Shown in pieces: positions 13,438 through 26,364 of a stretch of DNA of 64,000 nucleotides (its first letter is position 1; each line of letters begins with the position of its first letter). Under the pieces are notes generated by a model. The model did no database searches, was not told the DNA's origin, and worked only from the letters and a program-made list of their open reading frames with translations. The stretch comes from Turbatrix aceti (taxonomy: Eukaryota; Nematoda; Chromadorea; Rhabditida; Panagrolaimidae): positions 8,875,246-8,939,245 of the forward strand of contig OZ017770.1 in assembly GCA_963969345.1 (NCBI GenBank). The letters run 5' to 3'. Position numbers and translations under genes: made by a program.

Positions 13438-14694
13438 TATCAAAAAATAAAAACACGATAGGTGGAAATTTTTTTATTTGCCTGCGGAAACGCGCACAGA
13501 CAAAGTTTTGTAGCATAAATGAGGTGAAGTGTGAGTAAAACTACGCATGGCAACAGCACCCAGTCATTACATCCTTACAACCAATAATTATATTTGTTGC
13601 AAAAAAAGGAAACAACTCATAAAAAAATTTTTTTTCAGACATTTTTTTAACCAGCGTGCATAAAACCATCAACTAAAAATTGGTCTCATAAACGATCACA
13701 AGACTTAGTGGTGGAAATCAATTCCGAGCGTGAGGACAATAATAAGCTGGCCGGCAGCGAGCCATACTACACCGACAAACGTGGCTGGTGGTTGGTGACG
13801 CGCTTTGATAAGAGAAAAGGTACACGAATTGTACGAGGCGCAAAACAGTCCATAGCACCGCCGTGTCCGTGCATTAGGGCTGGTGGCTCTCTATCAGCTT
13901 TGGGAAGGAACAAAATACTCTGCTCTGCGCAGGAGAAAAACAGCCGGTTGAGTTGGCTAGGTGAGTCAAAGCACACGCGCTAGTAGAGCTTGAGCGCGCT
14001 TGTCCTCGCTCACCTGTTCGTCGTCAGTGTCATCAAACCCATTAACGCGCAGACAACACCACCTGCTTGGTTCACAACAATTTATCTATTACAATGGAAT
14101 GACTCACTCGGTAAATAGTGGATTTCTGATTGATTCATGTAAAAAAGACGGGATATCTTGTGCCATGATGACGCGTGATCATTGAGAGAAACTCTGATCA
14201 GAAATAAGACCTGAAAGCAGCCTGCACAAACGTGAGTTTTAAAGTCAACATTCAGTTAGTTTTCCCACAAATCCTTTGGAAAACAATGAGGAGGAAGAAT
14301 TACGTATCGCTCGATAGCATCAATGCCGTTACACCGCAAGATATGGACGAGGAGAAATTGATTTGCTCGGCAAAAACTAACGACGAAGAAAAAAAACTTT
14401 TTTTAGTTCATTTGTTCGCGTCGAGAACAATTCAAAGCATGAAAAGCAAGCAGACTGGGGAAACATAATTATCCGGAGGGAAAACAAAACGTGCTCCGTT
14501 AAACTGTTTATTTGTTGACCGGGAAGTGATATATTTATTTCAAACTCCGTCACTCGTATGAAATCAATTTCTTGACATTCTACCTTTATACAACTTCGTT
14601 TCTCAGGAATGCAATCATAACAAATTTTTATAATATATGTAAGTGCTAGCATTGATGCGTCATCTTGAACGTGACGAAGCAGACGCTGCGTAAG
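13438..14694. other. Intergenic region, no gene recognised
   Basis: Open frames of 60-91 codons near 13.7-14.6 kb lie on both strands and have no recognisable domain or splice-supported extension. AT-rich runs dominate the rest. Confidence 0.45.
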
Positions 14695-15514
14695 TCAGAA
14701 AGTTTTACGTGTATCATCAGGAGGTGCAGACGGAATGGCTTTGCCCGGAGTTGTATTCACCGAATCCATAATATAGCTGTAGATTTCTCCACTTTTGGGA
14801 ATCGAAGCCGCTTCCCACGCATCGTCGGCGGAAAACTGCTGTCGGCAAAGCGGACACTTTATCTTCATGAGGTGCTGCATTCTTGATACGCAACGACTGC
14901 AGAACAAGTGGGTGCAAGGAAGGATGCTATCGGCCTTGTTCTCGCAGCAGATGACGCATTCGTCGTTGATGTACAGACTGAAAATTTTTATGGTATAGAA
15001 AAACCATCGGTAACAGACAGAAATAAAATCAACAAACGTTTTGTCCGTCAAAACGGGATCCACAAAGACGTCTGGAGCTTCGGTAACCCGGTTCGTAAGC
15101 TGATCGTGAATGCCATCTATGCTGTTGGTGGAATTGAGTAGGGGAATCAGAGCCAGACAGAGTGTCGTAAACTGCATTAGAGTAAAGGTCTTCACAACCT
15201 GACTTGCAGTATATTCATTCTCCGAAGGCTGTCGAACGCAACAGTTGATTCGAAGCAGAAGTTTCCACTGAAAAACGGATTCTTCATCGATGTGTCGATT
15301 CAGACTGAATTGAACTTTTGATCTGTCGTTGGTTGCCAAGGCTGAGCACCTAAAAAAAATATAAAAGGCTGTTGTCATAAAAATTTTTTTAAATAACTCA
15401 CTTTTCGTTCATATAACACACCAAATCGTAGACGTCTTTTTTAGTCATTAATATCCAATTTTGAAGGCATGGCGGAAGCTGACTTTCACGATTTCTGTTT
15501 GGAATATTACCCAT
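14695..15514 (-). CDS. RNF141-like RING finger protein, copy A
   Basis: Three exons: 15402-15514, 15038-15349, 14695-14977, giving 235 residues (vertebrate RNF141 is about 230). It starts M-G-N, as RNF141 proteins start M-G, so N-myristoylation is possible. The middle exon carries the conserved FxWKLLLRINCC and FTLMQFTTLC region seen in RNF141 between the N-terminus and the RING. The C3HC4 RING (about 149-190) reads C-x2-C, then LPCTHLFCSRC and CPLCRQQF, and is followed by the family-typical W-E..IP tail. RNF141 is presumed to be an E3 ubiquitin ligase and is known mainly from testis. This is the most downstream member of a same-strand array: TTLL gene, copy C, copy B, copy A. Confidence 0.85.
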
Positions 15515-15737
15515 CACGAGACCACTTGACAAAAGTCAGGAGAGAAAAGCCTTAACTAAACCGATAATGCCGAGCAAAGCTGCGTCGTGTGTGCACAATG
15601 CTGGCAACAGTTTTATCATTGTACATATTTATTTTGCTGTGCTTCCAGTTTTTTTTATTCCCGATATGATGATAGATGGGCTGCGTTTCTTTTTCTATTG
15701 CGAAACCAATTTATTTTCTTAGATATCGAAGTATGCG

Positions 15738-16591
15738 TTATGCGTTTAAACTCAAAAAAAACACGTAAATCATGATGAAGAACGCGTAAATATGTATCAG
15801 GTTTGTATGTATTTTACGTCTGAGGAGATCTCCTGGATTCGCTTTTACAAAATCCACAATACAAGGGTAAATGTCTTCATTCCTGGGAATTGAAACCGTT
15901 TCCCAAGCATCGGTGACGGCAAATTTACCTCGACAAAATGGACATTTTGTGATATTGTGATCCTGCATCATTGACACGCAACGACCGCAAAATAGGTGAG
16001 TACATGGAAGGATGCTATTAGCTTTGTTTTCACAGCAGATGACGCATTCGTCGTCGATATGAAGACTAAAATGAAAATTTTATGCCATATAAAAATACCG
16101 TCGTCGAAATAAAAAAAATTAACAACCTTGTGTCCGTCAAAACGGTATCCACGATAACGTCAGGTGAATGGGCTACCTGATTTGTAAGCTCATAGTTAAT
16201 GTCATCGGTCGACTGAAGAAAAGGAATGAGAACAGAGCACAGTTTTGTGAACTGATCGAGTGTAAAGATTCTGATAGTAACTTGGCCAGCGATGTGATTA
16301 CTATCACAAGGCTGGCGGTCGCGACAGATGATTCGAAGCAAACTTTTCCAATTTTCTCCCGATTCTTTCGCAATGTACCAATTTGAACTGAATTTAATTT
16401 TTGAAGTGTGCGGGGTTGCAAGAACGAGGCATCTAAAAACAAAATTTAATATATTCTTGATAGTTTATTTTTTTAATTACTCCCTTTTCGTTTATATAAC
16501 TAATCAAATCGTAAACATCATTTTTTGTTATCTCTGACAGATTTTTAAGATACAGTGGACTTTTGTCGTTTTTAGTAAAATAATTACCCAT
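15738..16591 (-). pseudogene. RNF141-like RING finger gene, copy B, with a mutated 5' splice site
   Basis: Exon 1 starts at 16591, exon 2 covers about 16119-16434 and exon 3 runs from 16066 to 15738. Exons 2 and 3 are open, and the RING is intact (CVICC, LPCTHLFCGRC, CPFCRGKF). At the end of exon 1, copies A and C have GTGAGT and GTAAGT donors, but here the aligned bases are GGGAGT (near 16482-16489). The next usable GT, four bases on, shifts the frame and leads to an early stop; retaining the intron also ends in a stop at the acceptor. The C-terminus also differs, with a hydrophobic tail of about 30 residues replacing the usual end. Either this copy is dead, or it uses an unusual donor or another first exon. 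Confidence 0.65.
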
Positions 16592-16597
16592 CACGTT

Positions 16598-16956
16598 ACT
16601 TTTTGACGGAATGACAATTCGAGTGAGCACTACTAATCACATCGGCAATTAGTAATTTACTGATAAATGATAAATATTAGAGGGGTTGTCTTTATTGCAA
16701 GAATTTCGAAATTGCGGTCAATTGTGATCGATTTTTTATCAAATGCGGTCGATGTCGTATGTCATATCGAAATTTAGTTCACAACACATAATTTGTTTCT
16801 CTTTTTTAATGAATTGCAGGAATGCATTGAAAACCAACGTGATAAATTAATAAAAAAAGGCTACAGTCAGTTGTACAGAATTAAAGGACGCTTGCAGTCG
16901 GTGATGCGATTTCTAGAACAACCAAAAAGCCGTCTGAAGTTGTACATCACGTATTT
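16598..16956. other. Spacer between RNF141 copies with a duplicated TTLL 3' tail
   Basis: Around 16815-16945 this spacer matches 17960-18080, which contains the last codons and stop of the TTLL4-like gene. Both share the run ttaaaggacgcttgcagtcg. The fragment is out of context here and marks one end of the tandem duplication unit. Confidence 0.75.
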
Positions 16957-17723
16957 TCAAGAGACTTCTTCTGGATTTGCATTTACAGCGTCCATAATAT
17001 AACCATAAATTTCTTCATTCGGAGGAATCGAGGCAGTTTCCCACGTATTGGTAGCGTCAAATTTGCCTCGACAAAATGGACAATTTGTCATATTGTAATC
17101 CTGCAACTTTGACACACAAGAACTGCAAAATATGTGAGCACATGGAAGAATGTTATCAGCTTTGTTGTCAAAACAGAGGACGCATTCTTCGATGATACTG
17201 AAAGTTTTATGGTTCAGAAAATTCATCGTCAAGAGAAAAAGAAAATCAACAAACTTTGTATCCTGCAATTTGGGATCTTGGACTCCGTCTGGGGTTTCCG
17301 TAACCTGGCTCGTAAGCTTCTCATGAATGACATCAAAGTCGTCGTTGGATATGAGTAAGGGATCAAGTGTCTGGCAGAGTGTCGTGAATTGCTCTAGAGT
17401 AAAGGTTTTGACAACCTGACTGGCGTCGTATTCATTCTCTGAAGGCTGACGTTCGCAACAGTTGATTCGGAGCTGCGTTTTCCATTCATTGTCCGATTTT
17501 TCTTCGATGTGCTTGCTCAGACTGAATTCAATTTTTGACCCATTCGGAGTTGCAAAAGCTGAGCATCTAAGAACAAAATTTGATTAATTAACGTTAGTAA
17601 TTATATCACTTACCGTTTATTCATAAACCACAGCAAATTGTAAACATCTGTTTGTGTCATCAATGCCAAAGGTTTAAGGTATGGTTGATTTTCGTAATAG
17701 TTTTTAAAAAAATAATTACCCAT
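16957..17723 (-). CDS. RNF141-like RING finger protein, copy C
   Basis: Three exons: 17614-17723, 17255-17566, 16957-17197, giving 220 residues. Domain order is as in copy A. It has an M-G-N start, a conserved central block (FTLEQFTTLC), and a C3HC4 RING (CVLCF, LPCAHIFCSSC, CPFCRGKF) ending in the WETASIPPNEE tail. All splice sites are canonical and the frame is intact. It lies 297 bp downstream of the TTLL4-like gene on the same strand, close enough for a nematode operon, although no spliced-leader evidence can be read from DNA alone. Confidence 0.85.
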
Positions 17724-18020
17724 CGCGAAAGATTTTGATTTAACAACAAAGGTAAAAAGTGAAGCTAGTACGTTGTGTGCGTAAAATTCACTTAGTTAGC
17801 ACAATACTACTGGTCCTTTTCATGCATGTTTTTTGGTTTGTTTGCTTGATAACATGATAACGAAGTTGTTGCAATGGCGAAATAAACATATTTCGATGCT
17901 GTATATCGATATTTGCTTCAAATATCGCAATTTTTTTTATCATTTATTAAAAACAAATTGCAGGAATGCATTGCGACCCAAGTATACATTCATTAAAAAA
18001 AGGCCTCAGTTGAACGAAAA

Positions 18021-20151
18021 TTAAAGGACGCTTGCAGTCGGTGATGCGTTTTCCAGGGCAACCAGAAGGACATCTGAAGGTTTTTCCGGCGGAGTTTGAG
18101 GACAACGCAATTCTTCAAGGGCTATGTGGTTGCCGTACACGCACATTCGTTGGAGCACCTTGAGCCAAACGTCTCCGTCATCATGGAATCTGTGAAGGCA
18201 CCAAACGTTAAGCAAAATATCGAAATATGTTGGATTCTTGATGAATTGAAAGTAGTGTTGGATATCTGAATCATCACAACCCGGAAAGACAAGATCAAAA
18301 TTTCCCTTGCAATTGTATTCGTCTTCAAATGTGCAAAGACATCTGATATCGGCTCCGACGAGGTTTTCTGGATGGATTATGCTGCTATCGATGTCCTGGA
18401 AATTTTTAACTGTTATGGAATTTTCTATTTTTACAAAGAACAAACCAGATTCATTCGATATGAACTCATGACGCTAAGAATCTTTTCCTTGCAATCACTG
18501 GTGAAATTTCCAGGACAATGACGTGTGGCATTCCCGGCGGAATTGTCAAGCGTCTGACCACAGACGGGGAACGGATATCGGCACATGTTGAGTACATCTC
18601 GGATAAGCGGCCATTTTACTTGTTTATCAATGGCAGTGGACGCCTGAAGACTGGGCGAGATATTGACTTCCAGCAGGTGTACGTCGAGATTGCTGTCAAG
18701 CAAGATGTCAAATCCAAAAAGTTCATGGCAGTTGACCATTTCTGATTTGTGGATTGTCATGTGATCCCGGATGTAAGATTCACACGAAATAATGGTCTTA
18801 ATTACGATATCCTTGATCTTAGCGTGCAATTTGCCCGAATCAAGACCCATGCTGTCAATGTACGCCCAGAATTCCTTGAGTGACCACTTATCAACCGGGC
18901 TACCAGTCATACCCTCCTGCTGGGCGTACTTGTTGATGCTGAAGTTGGTAAGATGGATGTACTGGTTGTCAAAGGACGACTGTTCGTAGGGCAGCGATGC
19001 AAAGCGAACCAGACCATCGTCGTACATGTAGATCGTCAGAGGATCCAATGTTGGAACGTAAGCGTAAATTCTGAGATCAAATTTTTTGTTGTTGATCAAA
19101 AGTGGGTTTACGATGTATCTGGAATAAACATTTTAAACAATAAATTTTTTTGATGTAAAAAAAAACTTACTCCTGAGCCACCCAAAATTTAGCTTTTTTC
19201 TGAGTCATGTCTAGTTCCGGTAAGTCAATTGGATTTGACACAATGGAAATACCCATGCCTCGCGAGCTTGCAGGAGGCTTCAGAATGACAGCATTGATTT
19301 CGTCTTCCTTGAGATAGGAAATAAGATCATCCAAATCTTCTGGCATGATAAAAGTTTTTGGCATAAAGTCAAAATGACCAGGATATTTTTCTTCAAATTC
19401 CTTAATATGAATCCATATCCTATCCTTTCTCCCGAGGTGAAAAGATCCAGGGTAGTGGTTGACCTTTTGGTTGATGGATAGCCCTGTGTAGTCACTCGTC
19501 TTCCAATGCCGCCCCCAAAATCCGAGCCATCCGCTTTCCTCTTCCATCGGAACGATCGAAAAATGATTCTGACGTAGTATATGACGCATAGGATTTGGCA
19601 GCAAAGGGTTATGAGCCCAAAACAATTTTTTATGTCGATCGGAAGAAGGTTGTTTAACGGTTTTTAATTGGCTGTGAAATCTAATTGTCGGTGGCATGTG
19701 TTCGAACAGACTTTGCCTCAGAAAAGCAGCCTCGGTTTCCGTTGTTTCTCTTAAAATACACACGGTATATGTATTTTTTTTTGTTTTTGAGTGAAAGTCT
19801 ATGACAAGAATTAAGTAAGCTTACAATAAGTACTGGATTTCTTCTTCCTCTTCGCGTGTGTTCCACTTTGACAAAAACGGAAATCGTTCAATAGCACAGC
19901 ATGTGGCTAGTCGAAAGAAATTTCGTGTCAAACTTTGCACTAAAAAAACAACAACGAATAAATGTATTTTTATGTATTTCTTTTTAGGGCTTTTTTGTGA
20001 CTTTTGACAACACAAACAAAGCCTCCTAGTATATATGTATTTTTTTACGCGCGAATGTCGCAAGCCGTCAAGACTACAAACCTGTGCTTATGGAATCATC
20101 GGCGGATAAGGACAGAGGTGATTCGCCGTCTTCTACGACGAATTTGCCCAT
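18021..20151 (-). CDS. TTLL4-like tubulin polyglutamylase
   Basis: Five exons: 20082-20151, 19825-19939, 19171-19749, 18446-19118, 18021-18395, giving 603 residues. The TTL (ATP-grasp) domain spans about residues 95-470. Recognisable motifs in order are WLGFWGRHWK, NHYPGSFHLGRKDR, the ATP-binding KPPASSRGMGI, KFDLRIYAYV, DGLVRFAS, HLTNFSINK, CHELFGFDILLD and LEVNISPSL. The order and wording are closest to TTLL4, which adds glutamate chains to tubulin and other proteins such as nucleosome assembly factors. The C-terminal exon keeps the TTLL4-type EDE..KGNFD.VFP element. The N-terminal extension of about 95 residues is short compared with vertebrate TTLL4 (about 1200 residues in total). It heads a same-strand group with the three RNF141-like copies. 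Confidence 0.92.
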
Positions 20152-23100
20152 TATGTAGGGTCTATAGTTTTTTAGGGACCTAAAGTTCAGTGTTCATTTG
20201 AATGTATATTTGTGCAACTCAAAAGTATGTATACAGGCACAAACAACAACCGCATCGGAAGAAAAAAAAAGAACCACCATTCACGACAAAACGGCATAAT
20301 TTCCATTGTGTAAACAGAACATTGAAGATTCAAAAAACTGGCTAACTCACGTCGGTCCCATCGGTTGAGCAACAAAAATAGAAAAAAAAATTTTGTGTAA
20401 GTACACAATGTTATAACAATTTTTTTTGCTACATTGTGCAAAAAGGGGAGAAAGTACATACAAATACACGTTTACGGGAGTGGGTGGGGTTAAATTTTAG
20501 GGAATACATAAATGGTATAAAATGCAAATGTTTAACCCGGAAAATGATCTTGTCAACCTTCAGGCTAGATAACCCTTTCAGTGTCCTCATCAATGAATGG
20601 AAAAGCAACAATTGCCATCATTTTCACCCTCTCACTCACCCCTCCCCCTTTTTCTTCCTATCCTAGGTAAAATCAGACAAACCCTGTTCTGACGACACCC
20701 ACACTATAGTAGTGCCAGCTGTTGTGTCGGGCAACACCTCTGAGCATTATAAGCATGGATGGGATATCTATTGTTTTGTTCTGCATAATTGATACCACTT
20801 AGATTTTTTGCAAACTTCTAAAAGTGGCCAAAATGGCAATTAGGGCACTAAAAGGTAGCATGTATGTTTTTTGAAAGATAAATGTCCATCCAGTACTTTA
20901 CTCCTCTTTGGTTCTAAAAAAATGCTGGCCTTGTATCATCGTCATGGTGACTTAAGTCGCAAGAGTTTTTCCTGTATGACAACTAAAATACGGAGTGCAC
21001 TGGTATGCCTCGACCAAGGCCAAAAAAATTGCACTTAAACATCAAAAAAATTTTAAAATAAAATTTGACGAAATTGGAATGTCTCCAAAATAAAATATAA
21101 AAAAAACAAAAAAACAGCTGTAAATGAAAAAAATGTTCATAGAATGGGGTATAGATATGCAAGCGAATTCCCACCCCTCCCGCAAAAAGCGTTGTTTGTT
21201 GCAAAACGCATGCTTTGCAGTTGAAAAATCTCTTTTTTTCCACATAAATACATCTCCAGAAACAAATGCAACAATGTTAGATATAGTTAGGGGGTTATAG
21301 ACAACCCCCACGGGCAACAAGTGATTCTTGAGGACGCCTGTCGTGCTTTACTTCTCTCAGTATCCTTTTTTTTCACTGTGTGGCCAGGTATAACAATTGC
21401 TAAATATTTAGTACGCTGCTAAAAACCTGCTCATTTGACATTATATATTTTTAAAAAGTTCAACAATCAAAAAAAAAGAATTTTTTGAAATAACGCTTGA
21501 GTGATTATTGCATGTTTTTTTCTTTTTCACTGTTATATCTTTTTGGGAGAAAAAAAAGTTTTGGTACCCAGGATTAGTATAAAAGCATACATATGAGACA
21601 CACACGACTCTTGAAACCCCAAGCGTTGACGAGCATTCTCCTACTTATTCACCGAAATCCGGTCTAGCTCAAAAAAAGAGAAGAAATGCCTCAAGAAACA
21701 TAGCAGAATTCATGCAAGCACAACAGAGCGTCGTCTAGCTACCAGCTATGCGGCTTCTTCTTCTTTTTCCTCCCCCCACCCGTCCTTTTTTTACAATTTG
21801 ACAAAAAACCCAAAAAAAAAACGTTAAACTGAAATTTATATTATTGGGAAATAAATAGCACAAGCCATGTATAAAAATAAGCTTAGTCAACTAAAAATGC
21901 AACAATTTATAGTACCGTTATTTTACGTCTGGTCAATAAAAAAACTAAAAGGACTACGCATCCACACATCCAAATACAATATGATCACACATACGAAAGC
22001 CGTTAAATTGTAATAAAAATGAGGATATCAAAAGAGGACCACTGCGATGTCTTAAAATCAGGCCAATGGTATAAAAAAAACATATGTTATTACACAATTG
22101 TGTCCATATTTTTTTAAATTCGGATACGGGAAGTTTATTTCGAGGACACGGACTAGTCTAGACAAAAAGCAGGCAATATCTCTATTTATTTACCAATCGT
22201 TGGCTGACCTTCAAGTGCAAGACTAACTTGTTTTTTTTTTGGTGAAAACTTGGGGCGGGCTGTTAAAACTTTTTAAACGTCGTCTTTTGACATGAAAAAA
22301 TTAATCAACGTCATGTTGAAAAAAAAATAGAAAAAGCAATGCCGCAAATCACGAAGAAAATATCATACGTATGTAATTACACTAAATTTCCTGCTTCATA
22401 ATTAAAAAAAATTTTTTTTTGATTGTTTACTTCTTTCTAATTGTTCGTAGAAAAATAGAATGAATTTTTGCAAGAAATGATTGTCATGTTTATTTTTTCT
22501 TTGAGATTGATGGATTGAGTCCAAAGCAAAATACGGCAGACGGGGGAGGAACAGCATTGATCACAAAAAAAATTTATAACCTTCAAAAAAAAATTTAAAC
22601 AGCCGTAAGGCACGAATTAACATAACTTTACTTTACTTTTTGTTTCCCATGAACAACAAAAAATTGAGAGATTTATAAAACTGCTTGCAGGCTCAAAAAT
22701 TACAACCGATAATGACAAACTAGCTCTCGCTCTTTCCTGTTTGCACTCATTTGTATCGCTTTTTGTCCGTTTGAAAGAATGAGGAGGATTTTGATCTCCG
22801 CTAGACGACCGCATAGAAACTACCTATTAGCTTGTGTGATAGTAAATAAATAAATAGTCGTGTCACTGGTGACAATCATCGCGGTTGCTTATCGGGTTTC
22901 TCTTCTTCTAAGGTTCGTTGTACAGACTTTTTTCCATTCAGTTTTGGTTTACAATACAAAAGCAACAAAAAAATATTATGTAGAGCGGAAATTGCGCTGT
23001 GTTATGTATGTATGTAAAAAGTATGAAGCATTTCCGGATGTTTCACAGCTCGCCACCAGCACATAAATCCTGTTATTGTTCGCTCTTTCAACAAGTCCGT

Positions 23101-23232
23101 TAGCCGCACAACAGACTATCAATTGTGTTGATAAAATTAGGAAACGGATTTCTAGTCTATTTTTCTTGCATAATGGACAAAAAGAACGTTTACTCATGTT
23201 GTCAGATTTTTTAAATAGTAGCAAAAATTGAT
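20152..23232. other. 3-kb AT-rich intergenic region, no gene recognised
   Basis: Dense A/T homopolymers and short frames without splice support. Nothing that resembles a known protein, tRNA or repeat family was found. Confidence 0.5.
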
Positions 23233-25382
23233 TCACACTTTGTCGGTTGCAGGAATGGAAACGGCTAATTCATTGTTAACTGCTTCGGTTTTGTCATTGT
23301 CATTAGCCTTGAGTAATTTTAAGGCGATAACAGCGTTGTCAGTTGTCTCCTTTACGTTTCCCCAGCTTTGAACCTCGCCGGAGCCAAAAATAAGGAAAAA
23401 TGAAGCTGAAAAAGCAGCCAAACCAGCCATGATAAAAAATACCGGTCGCCATTCTTCAATTGTACCCTGCAAAAAAAAATCACTTGAACGAAGTGGCATT
23501 GCTAATGATGTTGCTCACTGTCTGAACAAAGTATGAAACAATAACAGGCACTGTCAGTCTTGTCATCGTTCCAATCGTTCCCATGAGTGAGATAATAGTA
23601 GCCGTAAACGCTGGAGCGATAGAAATCGCACTCGTGATAAACCCTGTCGTAATTGTCGACGAACAGAGGTTGAGTACACAAAAAAGGATTAGTACGACAA
23701 TCTTACGAGTACAGTGAGCCGTATAGGCAATGACTACGAATAGAACGGCCTGGGAGAAGCCTCCTAAAGTTGTAAAATTGGGTTGATGAACTTTTAGAGA
23801 GAAATAAAAAAACACTCACCCACGGCCTGCGAAATTTTGCAAGCTCTGGTATTGCTTAAAAGTTGCTTCTTTTTTAGAGTATCCAACATGATGCCCCATG
23901 AAAGCTTGAAGATAAGTTCCAGGGCTGATGGCAGTGCCGTAAAAATACCGTTCTAAATAGTAGCTTTGTTTTTGATATTTTTGAGAGTTTACAGTTTTTT
24001 CTCACCTTTATAGGACTCAAAAGGAGTACTTCCTTGTAAAAAGTTGGAATGTAATACTGCGAAAAAGCAGCCATAAAATGAGTTGAAATAGCGCAAATTA
24101 TATTTGCCAAAAGCGGCAAGGAAGTAAACAATTTCTTAATTGGCAGTTTGAAATTTTTCTTAAAAGCATGTATTTTTGAGTAAATTACATCTTTCAATCC
24201 CTATTTTTACTTTTTTGTGCTTGACAAGTTCTGGTTTTGATGTTAGGTAGACCCGTTCTTTCTCAGTCATTATTTTGCACTTTTCAGGTGTCGATTCAAT
24301 GATAAAAAACCCTGATAGAGTGTACAGAAGTGCAAATACGGCTGTAAAAAGTTTTTTTTTATCATTAATAAAATAGACCAAGTGCAAGTACCGCTGACGT
24401 AAAAAATAGCTGGCCACCGAAGGGAGCTTGAACATAGGAAGCCAAACAGAGGAACAACTAAAAACCATTTTTTTCTTACCGATGATAAAAATTATCACCC
24501 GTGTCAGTAATTTACCTGTGATGAAGGCAACCGAGTAACCCGTAGTAGCTAACGTAGCTGCTACGCTCTTTTCCTGCTGTGGTATCCATGAACTCATTAA
24601 TTTATACATTGCAGGAAGCGCAAATGCCTAAAAAATGTGCCTCAAAAATTATTCCTTGTGTGAAATAAAATATTTACTCACATCCGCAGCGCCTTGAATT
24701 AATTTTAATACAAAAACGGGAAACCAGCCAAAAGAAGCGGCTGTCGGGATGAGAGCAGCAAGCGATCCAATAATGCCAAAGATAATCAGAAGAACACGTT
24801 TTGGACTTCCGGTGTCCACAATATACCCGCTGGGAAGAATCATGATTAACGTTCCGTAAAACATACCCGAGAATATCGTTCCTTGAATTTTTGGAGACCA
24901 AAGAAATGTGCCCTAAAAAGGTAAAAAAAATATTCACGTTTTATATATTCCGTCAAAACGTACTCCGTAGTCATAAATCGGCAAAGCGTCAGAATTTAGT
25001 GCAGACGAGCAACTATCTGAATTTTCAGATCCCTCATTGACAGTCACAATTTTGTGAAAACTAGAATTTCCGTCAAAAGTTGAGTTTATGTCGGTCATAG
25101 CGATGGCTGTAGAGTTGACCATGCAAGTCATGGCAATGCCGAGGTTCAACTTAGTCATACTCGTGCAAATGTGCCCGATGGTGAGGTATAACAGAATATG
25201 AAACCGTTTTGACTTGTAGTGAAACAACGCTTGAAAAGGAATATTTTATTTAAACTTCCTAATGAGGTAGAAAAAACCCTACGAGGTCGTTTATCTGGCT
25301 TAGAATTATTTTTCTCATCGTCCGGAGGAATCGAGGATAAAAAATGAACGGATTCTAGACTTCCTCCTTTTGGCAAATTCAT
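23233..25382 (-). CDS. SLC17-type (sialin/vesicular glutamate transporter-like) MFS transporter
   Basis: Ten minus-strand exons: 25283-25382, 24964-25229, 24682-24912, 24516-24627, 24392-24457, 24211-24341, 24006-24158, 23820-23952, 23519-23763, 23233-23466, giving 556 residues. The layout is that of SLC17 anion transporters. There is a first helix with a long glycosylatable luminal loop, then QGTIFSGMFYGTL with the loop-2 motif G-Y-I-V-D. The helix-4 region is LPAMYKLMSSWIPQQEKS, equivalent to the WxPxxER(K)S signature. These are followed by WPAIFYV, a central loop, LFTSLPLLANI, PTFYKEVLL and the late PVIVSYFVQT. The final exon has EEWRPVFFIMAG, a typical last-helix start. Nematode SLC17 members include vesicular glutamate transporters and many phosphate/sialin-like proteins; the substrate cannot be told here. 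Introns are 42-66 bp. Confidence 0.87.
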
Positions 25383-26364
25383 ATCCTTTTCTGAAACAAA
25401 AATTTGTTTGAGCTGACAATGGTTGAGCAGAAGCACAGAATAGATCAGACGTCCAAGTGATAACCATCAGCGGTGTATTATTTTCGTTCAGGCAGGTATG
25501 TCAGGTTTAGCATGTCAGGTGATAAGAGCCATTAAATTCGGCTACATGAAAAACAGTTTCTTGTGCGTGAAAAATTTGACTGGCTGCTGTAAAGTCACAA
25601 CATTTAAATTATTGTTCTCCAAAATCATGCAAAAAAACGCCGCAATGTGGCGTCTATTTTAACAAATTTAATAGCATCTGGTAATCTATCATAAAACATT
25701 GTGATTCGTAGTTTTCAAGTGCTTTCATGAAAAAAACATGCGTGTGAGAAATTTTTGAGGTTATTATCAGGGATAAACAAATCAATTTTTTTTTTCGTTC
25801 ACAAACAAAAAATAAATTTTACAAATTTTAACACGAACATTGTTAACTGTTCGCGAACGAACACAAATGAACAGCGAACAGAGTATTCTTATCGAATGTC
25901 CAAAAGTTTGTCCATCCATGTAGTAAAAGGTAAACTGGGGTAGTATCGTTTTGGGTGCCGCATATTTTTAAAGGAAAATATAAAAACCGTTTTTTGGCAT
26001 TTTTTTTGTGAAATAAATTCAATATTTTTTGACACTATTATACAGCTACAAAGAACGCAGCCAAATTTTGGTCGACTTGGCTGCGTTTACTCACTCACAC
26101 AAAAAATTAAACTTGCCAACACGAACGAACGCGAACGTTTGTCAATCTCCGGTTTCGACTTCTTTTGATTTGAGTTGGAGAGAACAGTCGTCGAAGACTG
26201 GAAAAGTTATGCCTGCATTAACAAAGCTGTCTAGACCGATTCGCGCAACTCGGTTCTCATTCAATCGAACACAACAGCGATGGTGATCAAACGAACTTGC
26301 GACACTATCACATCGCACCATTGACGGCTACATTTGTGCCCCTAACATCTGACCTCATGGTAAA
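25383..26364. other. Intergenic region, no gene recognised
   Basis: No splice-consistent coding sequence. An 85-codon frame at 26.03-26.29 kb has no recognisable motif. The last 8 bases (26357-26364) are the left target-site copy of MITE 1. Confidence 0.5.

Noticed and set aside
13708..14652. Several 78-91 codon frames between the NIPA gene and RNF141 copy A
   Set aside because: They overlap in opposite directions, have no shared splice sites and no resemblance to a family.
20983..21320. Phe-rich frames near 21 kb as a small membrane protein
   Set aside because: The composition reflects poly-T DNA; no consistent start, splice site or motif.
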